NCBI GenBank assembly: GCA_028717045.1
Contig: JAQUON010000040.1
Span: 1-11,914 of the forward strand
Reading direction: 5' to 3'
DNA: 11,914 bases
Origin: Candidatus Omnitrophota bacterium
GTDB lineage: Bacteria; Omnitrophota; Gorgyraeia; Gygaellales; Profunditerraquicolaceae
Shown here: piece after piece, positions 1-6,257 of the stretch
Layout: each line of letters opens with the position of its first letter
How positions within the stretch are numbered: the stretch's first letter is position 1
Position numbers and translations under genes: made by a program
The notes under the pieces: generated by a model
The model's database searches: none
Told to the model about the DNA's origin: nothing
What the model saw: the letters and a program-made list of their open reading frames with translations, nothing else

Positions 1-26
1 TGGGTTTTATGGGGTTTAAATTGTAA
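1..26 (+). CDS. rnfA: Probable 3' end of rnfA (partial)
   Basis: From base 3 an open frame reads G-F-M-G-F-K-L and stops at TAA 24-26, three bases before the rnfB start. RnfA/RsxA membrane subunits usually end in a similar hydrophobic Phe/Gly-rich tail, and the known order rnfC-D-G-E-A-B puts rnfA immediately before rnfB. Only seven residues are visible, so the call rests mostly on position. Another membrane-protein tail cannot be excluded. Confidence 0.45.
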
Positions 27-28
27 CT

Positions 29-820
29 ATGGATATCCTTATCCCGGTCATAACCTTGGGTATCATGGGCCTCCTCTTCGGAATAGGCCTGGCGCTGGCA
101 GCCAAAAAACTCTGTGTTACAAGCGACCCGCGCCTTGAAGCGGTCTATGGAAAACTTCCTGGGGCAAACTGCGGCGCCTGCGGCATGCCCGGCTGCATGG
201 GGTTTGCCGAGGGGCTGATTGAAGGCAGGTGTACTCTTGAGCGCTGCAGTGTCAGCAACGAAGATACGCTTAAGGCAATCGCCGGTATCCTGGGAATCGA
301 GCTAAAGACAAAAATCAAGGCTGTTGCGGTCCTGCATTGCTATGGCGGTTCAACGCGGGCCAAGGATAAAGGCGCCTATCGAGGAATTCGCGATTGTGTT
401 AATGCGAACCTCGTTATGCAGGGCCAAAAGCTCTGCGCATATGGTTGTATCGGCCTGGGAACATGCGCCCAGGCGTGCCCTTTCAATGCCATTATAATGA
501 ACGAAGAGGGTCTGCCTGTCATAAAGGAAGACAGATGCACCGCCTGCGGAAAATGCGTGGCAGTCTGCCCAAAAAAATTGTTTAGCCTTATCCCTGGCGA
601 TCATAAGGTCTATGTGGCCTGCTCCTCACACGATTCCGGAAAGGACACAAAAACCGCCTGCAGTGTGGGCTGTATTGCCTGCCGCCTCTGCGAAAAAGCA
701 TGCCCCTTTGATGCGATACATGTCATAGACAACCTGGCAACTATCGATTATAATAAATGTACGTCCTGCAAGAAATGCGTGGCAGTCTGCCCGGTAAAGA
801 TTATCAAAACGAGGGATTAA
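29..820 (+). CDS. rnfB: Rnf complex subunit B, multi-[4Fe-4S] electron-transfer protein
   Basis: RnfB passes electrons within the membrane Rnf complex, which couples ferredoxin:NAD+ oxidoreduction to ion translocation. The 263-residue protein opens with one membrane anchor (about residues 5-24). The RnfB signature cluster follows, C48-x2-C51-x4-C56-x16-C73, in the context GANCGACGMPGC. Then come ferredoxin-type cysteine sets at C136/C140/C146/C150, C170/C173/C176/C180, C215/C218/C221/C225 and C244/C247/C250/C254, giving about five [4Fe-4S] sites. Proteobacterial RnfB usually has fewer, while versions from anaerobes such as clostridia are cysteine-rich like this one. No strong Shine-Dalgarno precedes the ATG, so coupling to the upstream gene is likely. 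purN follows after 5 bp. Family confidence is high. Confidence 0.93.
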   Translation: MDILIPVITLGIMGLLFGIGLALAAKKLCVTSDPRLEAVYGKLPGANCGACGMPGCMGFAEGLIEGRCTLERCSVSNEDTLKAIAGILGIELKTKIKAVAVLHCYGGSTRAKDKGAYRGIRDCVNANLVMQGQKLCAYGCIGLGTCAQACPFNAIIMNEEGLPVIKEDRCTACGKCVAVCPKKLFSLIPGDHKVYVACSSHDSGKDTKTACSVGCIACRLCEKACPFDAIHVIDNLATIDYNKCTSCKKCVAVCPVKIIKTRD

Positions 821-825
821 TCGCT

Positions 826-1452
826 ATGCACAATATCGCAGTTCTGGCTTCGGGTAACGGAACCAACTTTGCCGCAATAGCCAGGGCAATAAAAAAGGGT
901 TTCTTAAAAGCTAACCTTGCCTTATTGGTATGCGATGTGCCGGGCGCGTTAGTGATTGCGCGCGCAAAACGGGCAGGGATAAAGACACTGCTAATGCAGA
1001 GGCGTGAATTCGCGACTACAAATGACTTTGAGGCAAAGATTATTCAACATCTAAAAGAAGAAAAAATAGACCTGATTATCCTGGCGGGCTTTATGCGTAT
1101 CTTAAGCCCCGGGTTCGTAAGAGAATACAAAGGCCGTATCCTCAACATCCATCCCTCCCTCCTTCCTTCTTTCAAAGGCACGCATGGCATCAAAGATGCG
1201 TTTGACTACGGGGTAAAGATTACCGGGGTAACCGTCCACCTGATAGATGAAGAGCTCGATCATGGCCCCATCATTCTTCAGGAAAAGGTCAGAATTGAAG
1301 AAAACGACACCTTGGAGTCGCTTGAGAAAAAAATACACAAGGTGGAGCACGCACTCTACCCCAAGGCGATCCGGTTATTACTCGAAGGCAAGATTACGGT
1401 TCTGGGAAGGAAAATCATGGTTACTACTCAGCCTGGCCTGCCCACACGTTAG
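826..1452 (+). CDS. purN: Phosphoribosylglycinamide formyltransferase (GART)
   Basis: PurN transfers a formyl group from 10-formyltetrahydrofolate to GAR in step three of purine synthesis, in the cytoplasm. The 208-residue product is about family length. It has the phosphate-binding SGNGTN loop (9-14), the catalytic N107 and H109 in NIHPSLLPSFKG, and catalytic D145 in the DEELDHGPI segment, matching the Asn/His/Asp triad of E. coli PurN (106/108/144). I chose ATG 826 because GAGGG at 811-815 sits 10 bases upstream and the N-terminus then begins at the first beta strand. The frame is open back to 757, but that would bury the start in rnfB. It probably shares the rnf transcript. Its last 29 bases overlap the convergent lipoprotein gene. 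Confidence 0.95.
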   Translation: MHNIAVLASGNGTNFAAIARAIKKGFLKANLALLVCDVPGALVIARAKRAGIKTLLMQRREFATTNDFEAKIIQHLKEEKIDLIILAGFMRILSPGFVREYKGRILNIHPSLLPSFKGTHGIKDAFDYGVKITGVTVHLIDEELDHGPIILQEKVRIEENDTLESLEKKIHKVEHALYPKAIRLLLEGKITVLGRKIMVTTQPGLPTR

Positions 1453-2308
1453 CAGGGCTTAAGACAATCCTGCGGTTCGTAAGCATATTGTATAATTCTA
1501 CGGCGGTAAAATCCTTAAAATTATAGGTTTTTAGCGTAAGTTCAATAATCTTTATCACCTCTTTATCTATATCGGCATCTGAAGCCACTTCGGGCTTTCC
1601 GAATTTCAGTTTGATGCGGTTTAAAATCTGGCCCACAATGAAATCATTCATTTGGATATCTTTATAGCCCACATTGGCGCCGGTATTATCTCCGATGATA
1701 GATTCCGAAACAATCGTCTCCTGGATACTGCGGTGTTGGAACTCGCCCCACGAGATGAACTCATACGAAACCTTTTTAATGTCGTTGGCATAGAACACCT
1801 GCGTTACTTCATAGCCGTTTTTGATATCCGCAATCACCACGCATAAAAAACGCACCTCATTACCCGTGCGCTCCATACTGAATAAGACCCGCCTAAAGAT
1901 CTTAAACACATCGTTGATTTTATCGATAACCGCCTTGTCCAGTTTATACTCCTGGTATTTTTCCCGGTCAGGCACCGCCTTAATCATATACTCGCCCTTC
2001 AGTACTCCGGCCTTAAGCGCAACGGCATTGCTATTTATTTCAAAGCGTTCAAGATAGCGATCGGGCTTGTCTGTCTTAACAAATATGTCTTCTAAGGGTA
2101 AATAGATCCAGAGCGTTGAGCCAATGAGCCTGGCTTTCACTGCCAGCGCATATTCATTTTCGGCAATAGTTTCTACGTGGCGGGGAATATCTTTGGAGAA
2201 ATACGTGGGCTTGGTCGAAGAGGTACAGCCACAGATGAGCCATACTAAAAAGGCAACGCTACAAAGAACGGCTCTTGCCAAATTCCTTAAAGATGGCCTC
2301 GATATCAT
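1424..2308 (-). CDS. Predicted lipoprotein of unknown function
   Basis: I do not recognise the family. The 294-residue product starts with a basic N-region (R4, R8, R12) and a hydrophobic stretch, then I-C-G-C at 25-28, which fits a lipobox with C28 as the lipidated residue. The mature part is mixed alpha/beta with many charged residues and no further membrane segment. The start is set by AAGGAGG at about 2321-2327, 12 bases before ATG 2308. This signal lies inside the upstream ftsH-like gene, so the two genes overlap by 50 bp and are probably translationally coupled. The 3' end overlaps purN tail to tail by 29 bp. Co-expression with a membrane protease suggests an envelope role, perhaps as adaptor or substrate; this is inference from context only. 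Confidence 0.8.
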   Translation of the reverse strand: MISRPSLRNLARAVLCSVAFLVWLICGCTSSTKPTYFSKDIPRHVETIAENEYALAVKARLIGSTLWIYLPLEDIFVKTDKPDRYLERFEINSNAVALKAGVLKGEYMIKAVPDREKYQEYKLDKAVIDKINDVFKIFRRVLFSMERTGNEVRFLCVVIADIKNGYEVTQVFYANDIKKVSYEFISWGEFQHRSIQETIVSESIIGDNTGANVGYKDIQMNDFIVGQILNRIKLKFGKPEVASDADIDKEVIKIIELTLKTYNFKDFTAVELYNMLTNRRIVLSPANVWAGQAE

Positions 2309-3935
2309 CGTAATTCAATTCCTCCTTTTCAAACAGCTCAGTCGCAAACCGCTCAAGAAGCGCTGATTCTTTTGTAAGGAGGTCGCTGACTTCTTTCATG
2401 CAACTGTGTAATATATCCTGGATATCGGTATCGAGTTTTGCCATGATTTCTTCCGAAATAAGCGAAGGCTGGAATGCGCGGTTTGAAACAAGTGCGGAGA
2501 AATTACCGATGAGGCCCGATTTGCCCATGCCCCAGCGCCATACCATATTGTGCGCGAGGGAAAGGGCTTTTTGAAAATCCGAATCAACTCCGGCAGTGGT
2601 ATAGCCGAATTTTAATTTTTCGGCCACATAGCTTCCGAGGGAAATGTTTATCTCTGCCAGGAGCTGTTTCTGGTCGTGAATCAGGATTTCTTCCTTTTCG
2701 GGATTCCATACCACGCCGCCTGTTTCCTTGCGCGGGATGATGCTTGCCTTAAACACGTCTTTGTGCGGGGCCAGGAGGTAAATAACCACTGCGTGGCCGG
2801 CTTCATGGTATGCGGCTTTCCATTTTTCAGCTACCGTCATCTTGATCCTGCGCTTGATGCCGAGCGTAATCCTCTCGCGGGCTTCTTCGATCTGCTGCAT
2901 GCCAATTGCCTCTTTTTTATACCTGACTGTAATAAGGGCTGCTTCTCTTACAAGATTGGCGATATCTGCGGGAGAATAACCTACCGCGATGCGGGCAAGG
3001 CGGTCTACTTTGATATCCTTCTCGTCAAATTTTACTTTTTTAAGATAATAGCTAAAAAGTTTCTGGCGGTCTTCAAGCCCTGGCAGGTCAACATAGATCT
3101 TGCGGTCAAACCGGCCGGGCCTGATCAGTGCGGGGTCAAGAAACGTTTCGGGCGCGTTCGTTGCGCCTATAATGACAATATTTAAATCTTTCTCCTTAAG
3201 GCCGTCCATCTCGACCAACAGCTGATTTAAGGTAGTGTTGGATTCTGTCTGACCGCCAAATCCCCTGTCTACTGCACGCTGGGCGCCCACCGCATCGATT
3301 TCATCGATAAAGATGAGGCAGCCTCCTTCCATTTCAGCCAGTTGGCGTGCCTGCTTGAAAAGGCTGCGTATCCTGCCTGCGCCCACCCCCACAAACATCT
3401 CTATAAATTCCGAGCCGGACATGGAAATAAAAGGCAATCCTGCCTCAGTGGCAATAGCCTTGGCAAGATATGTCTTTCCGCAACCCGGAGGCCCAAGCAT
3501 AAGTATGCCTTTTAGAATCTTTCCGCCTATCCGCTGAAGCTCTGCCCTGTCTTTGATCAATTTCACGACTTCCAGGGCCTCCTGCTTTGCCTCGTCAAGC
3601 CCGATCACGTCGTTCCAGGTAATACCCAGCTCTTCGCCGGAAATTGATTTTTTGCGCGTCTGCGTAAACGACTGGGCACCCCTACGGAACATGAGCCAAT
3701 ACCACATAAAGGTATATACGACGCCAAAAATGAGCGCCATGATAATCTGCAGGTATAACTGCAGGGGGATCATAGCGAGCTGGGATTGCCTTAAGTATGA
3801 TTCTGCTTCGTTCCAGGCACGTATACCGGTAATAAGGACAATGACCAACGATACGCCCAGAACCAGCATCAGGCTTATAATGAGGATTCTGATCCAATAA
3901 AGTTTCCAGTAAAGTTTTATTTTCTTGACGTTCAT
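2259..3935 (-). CDS. FtsH-family membrane-bound AAA+ zinc metalloprotease (divergent)
   Basis: FtsH enzymes are hexameric membrane proteases that unfold and degrade membrane and cytosolic proteins using ATP and zinc. The 558-residue product has two membrane segments (about 14-37 and 57-80). It carries Walker A GPPGCGKT (148-155), pore motif FVGVGA (181-186), Walker B CLIFIDE (206-212), an arginine-finger region IRPGRFDR (271-278), the zinc site H377-E378-A-G-H381, and a likely third ligand D453 in the DSDF motif. All catalytic residues are present. It differs from standard FtsH in the very short loop between the two helices (about 20 residues against roughly 70 in E. coli), a shorter C-terminus and a less conserved AAA entry. 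I chose ATG 3935 because AAAGG lies 6 bases upstream; the frame is open to 3977. It could be a paralogue beside a canonical ftsH elsewhere. Confidence 0.9.
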   Translation of the reverse strand: MNVKKIKLYWKLYWIRILIISLMLVLGVSLVIVLITGIRAWNEAESYLRQSQLAMIPLQLYLQIIMALIFGVVYTFMWYWLMFRRGAQSFTQTRKKSISGEELGITWNDVIGLDEAKQEALEVVKLIKDRAELQRIGGKILKGILMLGPPGCGKTYLAKAIATEAGLPFISMSGSEFIEMFVGVGAGRIRSLFKQARQLAEMEGGCLIFIDEIDAVGAQRAVDRGFGGQTESNTTLNQLLVEMDGLKEKDLNIVIIGATNAPETFLDPALIRPGRFDRKIYVDLPGLEDRQKLFSYYLKKVKFDEKDIKVDRLARIAVGYSPADIANLVREAALITVRYKKEAIGMQQIEEARERITLGIKRRIKMTVAEKWKAAYHEAGHAVVIYLLAPHKDVFKASIIPRKETGGVVWNPEKEEILIHDQKQLLAEINISLGSYVAEKLKFGYTTAGVDSDFQKALSLAHNMVWRWGMGKSGLIGNFSALVSNRAFQPSLISEEIMAKLDTDIQDILHSCMKEVSDLLTKESALLERFATELFEKEELNYDDIEAIFKEFGKSRSL

Positions 3936-3967
3936 GAGGAACCTTTCTCTTCTGCAACCTGAAATTA

Positions 3968-3996
3968 ACAATAACATATTACGCAGGATAAGTCAA
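3968..3996 (-). promoter_or_regulatory. Predicted sigma-70 promoter of the ftsH-like/lipoprotein unit
   Basis: On the minus strand TTGACT (3996-3991) is followed by a 17-base spacer and TATTGT (3973-3968), preceded by TGT, an extended -10 element. Transcription would begin near 3961, about 25 bases before the ATG at 3935. Judged by eye against the consensus. Confidence 0.6.
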
Positions 3997-4025
3997 ATTT
4001 TATTTGCCTTCTCCTCCGAATTATC

Positions 4026-4053
4026 TTGACTATACGCTGCATTATGCTACAAT
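4026..4053 (+). promoter_or_regulatory. Predicted sigma-70 promoter of eno-ftsB
   Basis: TTGACT (4026-4031), a 16-base spacer and TACAAT (4048-4053), with TGC just before the -10 (extended -10). Transcription would start near 4060, giving a leader of about 45 bases before ATG 4105, which has an AGAGAGAG purine run as ribosome-binding site. It points away from the ftsH promoter, about 30 bp distant. Confidence 0.65.
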
Positions 4054-4104
4054 TTGTTTTTGCGTGTAATTTATAGCGCGTAGCACGACTAAAGAGAGAG
4101 AGTT

Positions 4105-5370
4105 ATGCCGAAAATTACGCTTGTGAAAAGCCGGGAAATCCTGGATTCAAGGGGGAATCCTACCGTTGAGGTAGATATAATCCTCGATAACGGGCTTTTA
4201 GGCCGTGCCGCAGTCCCTTCCGGTGCTTCTACGGGCGAACACGAAGCGCTTGAGCTAAGGGATGGGGACAAAAAACGGTATTTGGGCAAAGGTGTACAGA
4301 AAGCGGTTGCCAATATAGAAACTGTTATTGCCCCCCGCATAAAGGGCTTAGACCCTGATTTCCGCAAGATTGACTCTTTGCTGCTTGCGCTTGACGGTAC
4401 TGAAAATAAATCAACGCTTGGTGCTAATGCGATTCTGGGAGTATCTATGGCAACTGCCAAGGCGCAGGCGCAATCCGAACAAAAACCCCTCTATGCATTC
4501 CTGGGGAATAGCGCAAGCCAGGTATTGCCGGTGCCGCTTATGAACATCTTAAACGGAGGGCTGCACGCCGATAACAATCTCGATATCCAGGAATTTATGA
4601 TTGTGCCAATCGGTGCCCCTACATTTAAAGAAGCCTTGCGTTATGCGGCAGAGGTATTCCACAACCTTAAAGCCATCCTCAAATCAAGAAAACTTTCTAC
4701 TTCCGTAGGAGATGAAGGCGGTTTCGCCCCTAGCCTCGCCTCTAACGAAGAAGCCCTCCATTGTATTATTGAAGCTATCGAAAAAGCGGGCTATACGCCT
4801 GGCAAAGATATATGCCTTGCCCTTGATTGCGCATCAAGTTCTTTCTACAAAGACGGTACCTATTCTTTTGAAGGCTTACGTAAGGATGCGGCCTTTATGA
4901 TACAGACATACAGCGCATGGCTTACAAAATACCCCATTGTTTCCATAGAAGACGGTCTTTCCGAGAATGACTGGCAAGGATGGAAGCATATGACCGAAGG
5001 CCTCGGAGCAAAACTACAACTGGTGGGAGATGATATATTCGTCACCAATCCGAAAATATTTAAAAGAGGTATTGCTGAAAAAATAGGAAACGCCATCCTG
5101 GTAAAGGTTAATCAGATCGGCTCCCTCTCCGAAACGCTGGAGGCGATTTCTATCGCGCAAAAAAACAAGTATAACGCGATTATCTCGCACCGTTCGGGTG
5201 AAACAGAAGACACAACCATTGCCCATCTGGCAGTAGCCTGCGGGTGCGGACAGATCAAGACCGGCTCTGTGTCTCGCACAGACAGGATCTGTAAGTATAA
5301 CGAATTATTAAGAATCGAAGAAGAGCTTGGCAAAAAGGCTGTGTACGCCGGCACGTTCTGGAAAAAATGA
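4105..5370 (+). CDS. eno: Enolase (phosphopyruvate hydratase)
   Basis: Enolase interconverts 2-phosphoglycerate and phosphoenolpyruvate in glycolysis/gluconeogenesis. The 421-residue protein is slightly shorter than the usual 425-435 but has every hallmark. These are the SGASTGEHEALELRDGD loop, NGGLHADNNLDIQEF around H154/E163, catalytic E204 (VGDEGGF), Mg ligands D241, E282 (SIEDGL) and D309 (GDD), catalytic base K334 (ILVKVNQIGSL), H362-R363-S364 and K385 (KTGS). Each key residue from K334 on is offset by eight from E. coli numbering. The start is supported by the MPKITLVKSREILDSRGNPT-type beginning and the purine-rich leader. The stop overlaps the ftsB start as ATGA; eno-ftsB adjacency is also known from pseudomonads. 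Expressed from the promoter at 4026-4053. Confidence 0.97.
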   Translation: MPKITLVKSREILDSRGNPTVEVDIILDNGLLGRAAVPSGASTGEHEALELRDGDKKRYLGKGVQKAVANIETVIAPRIKGLDPDFRKIDSLLLALDGTENKSTLGANAILGVSMATAKAQAQSEQKPLYAFLGNSASQVLPVPLMNILNGGLHADNNLDIQEFMIVPIGAPTFKEALRYAAEVFHNLKAILKSRKLSTSVGDEGGFAPSLASNEEALHCIIEAIEKAGYTPGKDICLALDCASSSFYKDGTYSFEGLRKDAAFMIQTYSAWLTKYPIVSIEDGLSENDWQGWKHMTEGLGAKLQLVGDDIFVTNPKIFKRGIAEKIGNAILVKVNQIGSLSETLEAISIAQKNKYNAIISHRSGETEDTTIAHLAVACGCGQIKTGSVSRTDRICKYNELLRIEEELGKKAVYAGTFWKK

Positions 5371-5636
5371 TTCTTAAGAAACCGTTTTGGCTTGTAAGCA
5401 CAGGTCTTATTCTGCTCTTAGTTATTTTTTTGCCGGGATACACGAAAATCCAGGAACTTAAGGACAGGAATCGAGACCTTAAGGAGAAGAACGCGCGCTT
5501 AACCCAGGAAAACCTCATACTGGAAAAGGAACTCGACCGAATTGATAAAGACGCCTTTTATCAGGAAAAAATTTTACGCGACAAAATGGGCGTAGTACGT
5601 AAAAACGAGGTCCCTGTAAAGGTAGTTACGGAATAA
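5367..5636 (+). CDS. ftsB: FtsB/DivIC-type septum formation initiator protein
   Basis: FtsB/DivIC proteins are small bitopic divisome components that join FtsL and FtsQ at the septum. The 89-residue product has a short basic cytoplasmic start (K4, K5), one membrane helix (about 8-24), a heptad-like charged coiled coil (about 27-60) rich in E, K, R and L, and the C-terminal segment YQEKILRDKMGVVRKNEVPV, which matches the family pattern of an E-x-x-A/I-R-x-x-x-G-M stretch followed by a proline-containing strand. The ATG overlaps the eno stop by 4 bp (ATGA) with only a weak GGA upstream, so re-initiation after eno is likely. FtsL or another short coiled-coil protein is possible from the protein alone, but the eno linkage favours FtsB. 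Confidence 0.82.
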   Translation: MILKKPFWLVSTGLILLLVIFLPGYTKIQELKDRNRDLKEKNARLTQENLILEKELDRIDKDAFYQEKILRDKMGVVRKNEVPVKVVTE

Positions 5637-5650
5637 ATATACTATATACA

Positions 5651-5671
5651 TTCGCGGGGTGGAGCAGCCTG
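5651..5671 (+). repeat. Direct repeat copy 1: truncated 5' end of the initiator tRNA gene
   Basis: These 21 bases match 6020-6040 exactly. Bases 5653-5671 correspond to the first 19 bases of tRNA-fMet (CGCGGGGTGGAGCAGCCTG). Similarity stops on both sides, so this is a tRNA fragment and not a second tRNA gene: no anticodon arm or T-arm follows. With the downstream copy it frames a 369-bp unit containing two hairpins and the GIY-YIG gene, which is what a target-site or element-encoded duplication would leave. Confidence 0.9.
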
Positions 5672-5741
5672 CCCCGTAAAGACGCGCTTCGCGCGTCCAC
5701 GGGGCACCACGTGATGCCGTGAAACGGCATTTTACGTGGTG
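5671..5741. repeat. Two consecutive nested hairpins
   Basis: Hairpin 1 has outer arms GCCCCGT (5671-5677) and ACGGGGC (5699-5705), inner arms GACGCGC (5681-5687) and GCGCGTC (5691-5697), and loop TTC. Hairpin 2 has outer arms CACCACGT (5705-5712) and ACGTGGTG (5734-5741), inner arms ATGCCGT (5714-5720) and ACGGCAT (5724-5730), and loop GAA. All stems are perfect. Both share one plan: a 7-8 bp outer stem, a small internal bulge, a 7 bp inner stem and a triloop. There is no T-run, so neither is an intrinsic terminator. They fill the gap between the tRNA fragment and the GIY-YIG start. Confidence 0.85.
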
Positions 5742-5763
5742 GTAGCGTGTGTCGTAATAAAGT

Positions 5764-6060
5764 ATGTTTTTTGTATATGTTTTAAGAAGCATGGTGGATA
5801 AAAAGTTATACGTGGGTTCTACGGGTTCTTTGGAAGAAAGACTAGCAGCACATAATGGCGGAAATGTTCTATCAACTAAGAGACGTAGACCATTAGAGTT
5901 AATTTATTATGAAGCTTATCTTGATAAGCGTGATGCGACAGGAAGAGAATTATTTCTTAAGAGCGGCTCAGGACATAGATTCTTACAAAAACAACTAAAG
6001 CATTACTTAGAAGATAATCTTCGCGGGGTGGAGCAGCCTGGTAGCTCATTAGGCTCATAA
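5764..6060 (+). CDS. GIY-YIG nuclease-superfamily protein reading into tRNA-fMet
   Basis: A small single-domain GIY-YIG protein (UPF0213/YhbQ-like), a fold found in homing and repair endonucleases. In the 98 residues one sees the two-strand motif Y5-V6-L7 ... Y16-V17-G18, the conserved R26, N31, the STKRRRP segment, YYEAY, and the catalytic-type E62 in GREL, followed by LKSG-G-RFL. The natural domain ends near L86. The last 12 residues (RGVEQPGSSLGS) are translated from the tRNA-fMet gene, and the TAA stop (6058-6060) uses the last anticodon base plus the two following A. The body is AT-rich (about 35% GC by hand count of 5764-6019) and uses AGA arginine codons, unlike its neighbours, suggesting transfer. 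No clear Shine-Dalgarno precedes the ATG. Whether it cleaves tRNA-gene DNA is inference. Confidence 0.85.
   Translation: MFFVYVLRSMVDKKLYVGSTGSLEERLAAHNGGNVLSTKRRRPLELIYYEAYLDKRDATGRELFLKSGSGHRFLQKQLKHYLEDNLRGVEQPGSSLGS
6020..6040 (+). repeat. Direct repeat copy 2, within the intact tRNA-fMet
   Basis: Exact 21-base match to 5651-5671 at a spacing of 369 bp. It covers the first 19 bases of the functional tRNA plus two bases upstream. The preceding base (C against A) and following base (G against C) differ, which defines the repeat edges. Confidence 0.9.
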
Positions 6061-6098
6061 CCTAAAGGTCGAGAGTTCAAATCTCTCCCCCGCAACCA
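6022..6098 (+). tRNA. Initiator tRNA-fMet, anticodon CAU
   Basis: A 77-base cloverleaf with encoded CCA. The acceptor arm is CGCGGGG (6022-6028) with CCCCGCA (6088-6094), leaving the C1-A72 mismatch diagnostic of bacterial initiators. The D-arm is GAGC...GCTC. The anticodon stem is TTAGG (6049-6053) with CCTAA (6061-6065) around loop CTCATAA, with CAT at 6056-6058. The T-arm is GAGAG (6071-6075), TTCAAAT and CTCTC (6083-6087). The discriminator is A6095, then CCA 6096-6098. The usual three G-C pairs at the base of the anticodon stem are only two here, with an A-U in the third place. The upstream GIY-YIG gene overlaps its first half, so transcription must cross that gene unless a promoter lies inside it. 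Confidence 0.97.
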
Positions 6099-6107
6099 CT
6101 TTAATAC

Positions 6108-6218
6108 GTCCCGCAGGGACATTAAGGGCAGTGCCGCCGTAAAGGCGGCCAACTTGACCACAACCATTGCCCAAAGGGCAATTGAGGGAAATGTCGCCGA
6201 GGCATTAGGCGAGGCGAC
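6108..6218. repeat. Cluster of four short palindromes after tRNA-fMet
   Basis: Perfect stems are GTCCC/GGGAC (6108-6120, loop GCA), GCCGCC/GGCGGC (6133-6149, loop GTAAA), ATTGCCC/GGGCAAT (6166-6182, loop AAA) and GTCGCC/GGCGAC (6193-6218; alternative inner pairing TCGCC 6194-6198 with GGCGA 6208-6212). None is followed by a T-run. Apart from these hairpins I see nothing in 6099-6257 except the ribosome-binding site of the next gene. Confidence 0.8.
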
Positions 6219-6257
6219 CAAAAATAAAGAGACAAACAATAAAAAGTGAGGTGGAAG

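Noticed and set aside
757..825. Upstream extension of purN to 757
   Set aside because: It would start inside rnfB. ATG 826 has a ribosome site and gives the standard PurN N-terminus.
2676..3185. Plus-strand reading frame of 169 codons
   Set aside because: It lies wholly antisense to the conserved AAA/protease region of the ftsH-like gene, so it is a coding shadow.
3936..3977. Upstream extension of the ftsH-like protein to 3977
   Set aside because: It would cover the predicted -10 region. ATG 3935 has AAAGG at good spacing and begins directly before the first membrane helix.
5651..5671. A second tRNA gene
   Set aside because: Only the acceptor 5' strand and the start of the D-arm are present, followed by unrelated hairpins.
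5671..5741. Intrinsic terminator of eno-ftsB
   Set aside because: The stems are strong but no T-run follows either hairpin, so they were called structured repeats.
6108..6218. CRISPR array or riboswitch
   Set aside because: The hairpins differ in sequence and spacing, so there are no direct repeats with spacers, and no known aptamer core was recognised.
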